Source: an uncultured Propionibacteriaceae bacterium
GTDB lineage: Bacteria; Actinomycetota; Actinomycetes; Propionibacteriales; Propionibacteriaceae
Assembly (NCBI GenBank): GCA_936941515.1
Contig: CAKZJI010000326.1
Coordinates: 1-6,134, forward strand
DNA length: 6,134 nt
Reading direction: 5' to 3'
The notes under the pieces are model-generated. The model worked only from the letters and a program-made list of their open reading frames with translations. It had not been told where the DNA came from and did not search any database. Position numbers and translations under genes: made by a program. Of the stretch, positions 4,978 through 6,134 are shown in pieces. Each line of letters begins with the position of its first letter. Position 1 is the stretch's first letter.

Positions 4978-6134
4978 GGAATCCGTGTTGAGGTCTATGG
5001 AGGAGCGCGGCATCCGGTTCGTCCGGCTCTGGTTCACCGACGTGCTGGGGTCGTTGAAATCAGTGGCCATCGCCCCAGAGGAGCTGGAGGGCGCCTTCGC
5101 CGAGGGCGTGGGGTTCGACGGTTCCGCCATCGAGGGCTTCGCACGGGTCTATGAGGCCGACATGGTGGCGCATCCTGACCCATCAACGTTCCAGGAGCTT
5201 CCATGGAGGCAGGCGCAGCAGGCCACCGCGAGGATGTTCTGCGACATTGAGCTTCCCGACGGTTCTCCCAGCTTCGCTGACCCACGCTATGTCCTGAAAC
5301 GGGCGCTGAGGAAGGCAGCAGACATGGGATTCACCTTCTACATCCACCCTGAGATCGAGTTCTACCTCCTGAGTCAGCTGCAGCCTCCCGTGCCCCTCGA
5401 CAATGGGGGATATTTCGATCACACCACCATGGGACAGGGTACGGACTTCCGGCGGGATGCCATCACGATGCTGGAGGAGATGGGGATCTCCGTTGAATTC
5501 AGCCACCATGAGGCAGGACCAGGGCAGCATGAGATAGACCTGAGGTATGCGGATGCCCTCACCATGGCGGACAACATCATGACCTTCAGGGTCGTGATCC
5601 GTGAGGTGGCGGTGACCCAGGGAATCCATGCCACGTTTATGCCGAAGCCCTTCTCGGAGTATCCCGGGACCGGAATGCACACCCACATGTCACTTTTCGA
5701 GGGCGATAACAATGTCTTCCACAACGGGGCGGATGAGTACAGGCTATCGAAGACCGCGCGGCAGTTCGTGGCGGGGCTGCTTCGCCACTCCCGCGAGATC
5801 TCGGCCGTGACGAACCAGTGGGTCAACTCCTACAAACGCCTGATGGGCGGCTCTGAGGCTCCCACCTTCGCCTGCTGGGGCCGCTCCAACCGTTCGGCCC
5901 TCATCCGGATACCACAGTTCTCCCCGGGGAAGTCCAGTTCCACGCGAATTGAATATCGCGCCCCGGACGCAGCCTGCAACCCCTACCTGGCGTACGCCGT
6001 CATCCTCGCGGCGGGCCTCAAGGGCCTCGAGGGCGAGTACGAGCTCCCGCGCGAGGCCGAGGACGTCGACGCCGTGCTGGTCACTCACGGTCACGCCGAC
6101 CACTGCGCCGACCTCAACCCGTTGCTGCGCGCGC
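4964..6134 (+). CDS. glnA: GlnA2-type glutamine synthetase (type I), 3' end abnormal and off the window
   Basis: Type I glutamine synthetase joins glutamate and ammonia using ATP. Actinobacterial GlnA2-type paralogues are close to this, and some relatives instead glutamylate polyamines. The start MDRQ...VLR...ERGIRFVRLWFTD aligns with mycobacterial GlnA2 from residue 1. Active-site pieces: Asp52 loop (FDGSAIEGF), Glu130/Glu132 (HPEIEF), Glu183 and Glu190 (SHHEAGPGQHE), His239 (MHTHMS), NSYKR (288-292), flap Glu298 (GSEAP), NRSALIRIP (309-317), and Glu330/Arg332 (RIEYRAPD). No 25-residue insertion of the GSI-beta class is evident. Homology runs to PREAED (362-367). The frame then continues as non-synthetase sequence carrying an HxHxDH motif, whereas a normal protein goes on for about 80 more residues (mycobacterial GlnA2 is about 446 residues). 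No Shine-Dalgarno precedes the ATG; a palindrome abuts it. It is divergent from a DUF2510 gene. Confidence 0.95.
   Translation, partial: MDRQTESVLRSMEERGIRFVRLWFTDVLGSLKSVAIAPEELEGAFAEGVGFDGSAIEGFARVYEADMVAHPDPSTFQELPWRQAQQATARMFCDIELPDGSPSFADPRYVLKRALRKAADMGFTFYIHPEIEFYLLSQLQPPVPLDNGGYFDHTTMGQGTDFRRDAITMLEEMGISVEFSHHEAGPGQHEIDLRYADALTMADNIMTFRVVIREVAVTQGIHATFMPKPFSEYPGTGMHTHMSLFEGDNNVFHNGADEYRLSKTARQFVAGLLRHSREISAVTNQWVNSYKRLMGGSEAPTFACWGRSNRSALIRIPQFSPGKSSSTRIEYRAPDAACNPYLAYAVILAAGLKGLEGEYELPREAEDVDAVLVTHGHADHCADLNPLLRA
6065..6134 (+). other. Metallo-beta-lactamase-fold fragment joined in frame to glnA
   Basis: From codon 368 of the glnA frame the sequence reads VDAVLVTHGHADHCADLN and on to the window edge. 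DAVLVTHGHADH is the classical beta-strand plus HxHxDH zinc-binding motif of metallo-beta-lactamase-fold hydrolases, which has no place in a glutamine synthetase. The 70 bases are about 71% GC. Only the first motif is visible, so the subfamily cannot be named. Most likely this is a chimeric join at a contig end; a natural fusion or recombination is the alternative. Confidence 0.7.

Noticed and set aside
5183..5826. Long - strand open frames opposite glnA
   Set aside because: The + strand encodes glutamine synthetase with every active-site motif. The antisense frames show no domain-like sequence.
5744..6103. - strand frame of 119 codons across the glnA end
   Set aside because: It is antisense to conserved synthetase sequence and to the metallo-beta-lactamase motif, and its product resembles no family.
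1..6134. tRNA, rRNA, CRISPR array or complete insertion sequence
   Set aside because: I saw no regularly spaced repeats, no tRNA-like cloverleaf and no transposase. The only mobile-element sign is the integrase stub.

Overview
The window looks like a short piece of a moderately high-GC actinobacterial genome, possibly Propionibacteriaceae-like. The clues are an actinobacterial GlnA2-type glutamine synthetase, two DUF2510 membrane proteins (an almost exclusively actinobacterial domain), a MapB-like methionine aminopeptidase and several genes with leaderless-style starts. The family name is inference from protein flavour only. Both ends cut through coding sequence, so this may be a complete short contig rather than a slice of a longer one.

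Left part (1-1396), accessory-looking, + strand. A probably 5'-truncated RelA/SpoT-domain nucleotidyltransferase (3-686) without an HD hydrolase domain overlaps a small conserved-looking gene (664-966). The pair could be a small alarmone synthetase with a partner, or a toxSAS-like toxin-antitoxin pair. A run of three perfect inverted repeats follows (1009-1076), then the C-terminal stub of a tyrosine recombinase (1100-1342), which marks the area as a former mobile-element site.

Middle part (1397-4905), all on the - strand. Reading in the direction of transcription: a DUF2510/single-TM/extracytoplasmic-domain protein (4905-4060), a hairpin-rich gap, a second DUF2510 protein clearly paralogous to the first (3963-3040), type I methionine aminopeptidase (2997-2128), and a GH16-like concanavalin-fold protein (2128-1397) whose start codon overlaps the map stop codon by one base. 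The two DUF2510 genes and map each have a -10-like hexamer 7-8 nt before the start codon and no convincing Shine-Dalgarno sequence, which fits separate leaderless promoters. The GH16-like gene would be translated from the map transcript.

Right part (4964-6134), + strand, divergent from the DUF2510 gene across about 58 bp. This is a GlnA2-type glutamine synthetase with all recognisable active-site motifs. A perfect 15-bp palindrome abuts its start codon, and a third copy of the half-site lies 22 bp further on. At residue 367 the protein abruptly stops resembling glutamine synthetase and continues in frame into a metallo-beta-lactamase-fold HxHxDH motif at the window edge. It is either a chimeric assembly end or a real gene fusion, and the former is more likely.

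No tRNA, rRNA, CRISPR array or complete insertion sequence was seen. The strongest candidates for new biology are the RelA/SpoT plus small-gene pair and the palindrome at the glnA start. The glutamine synthetase/metallo-beta-lactamase junction is the most striking anomaly but should first be treated as a possible artefact.
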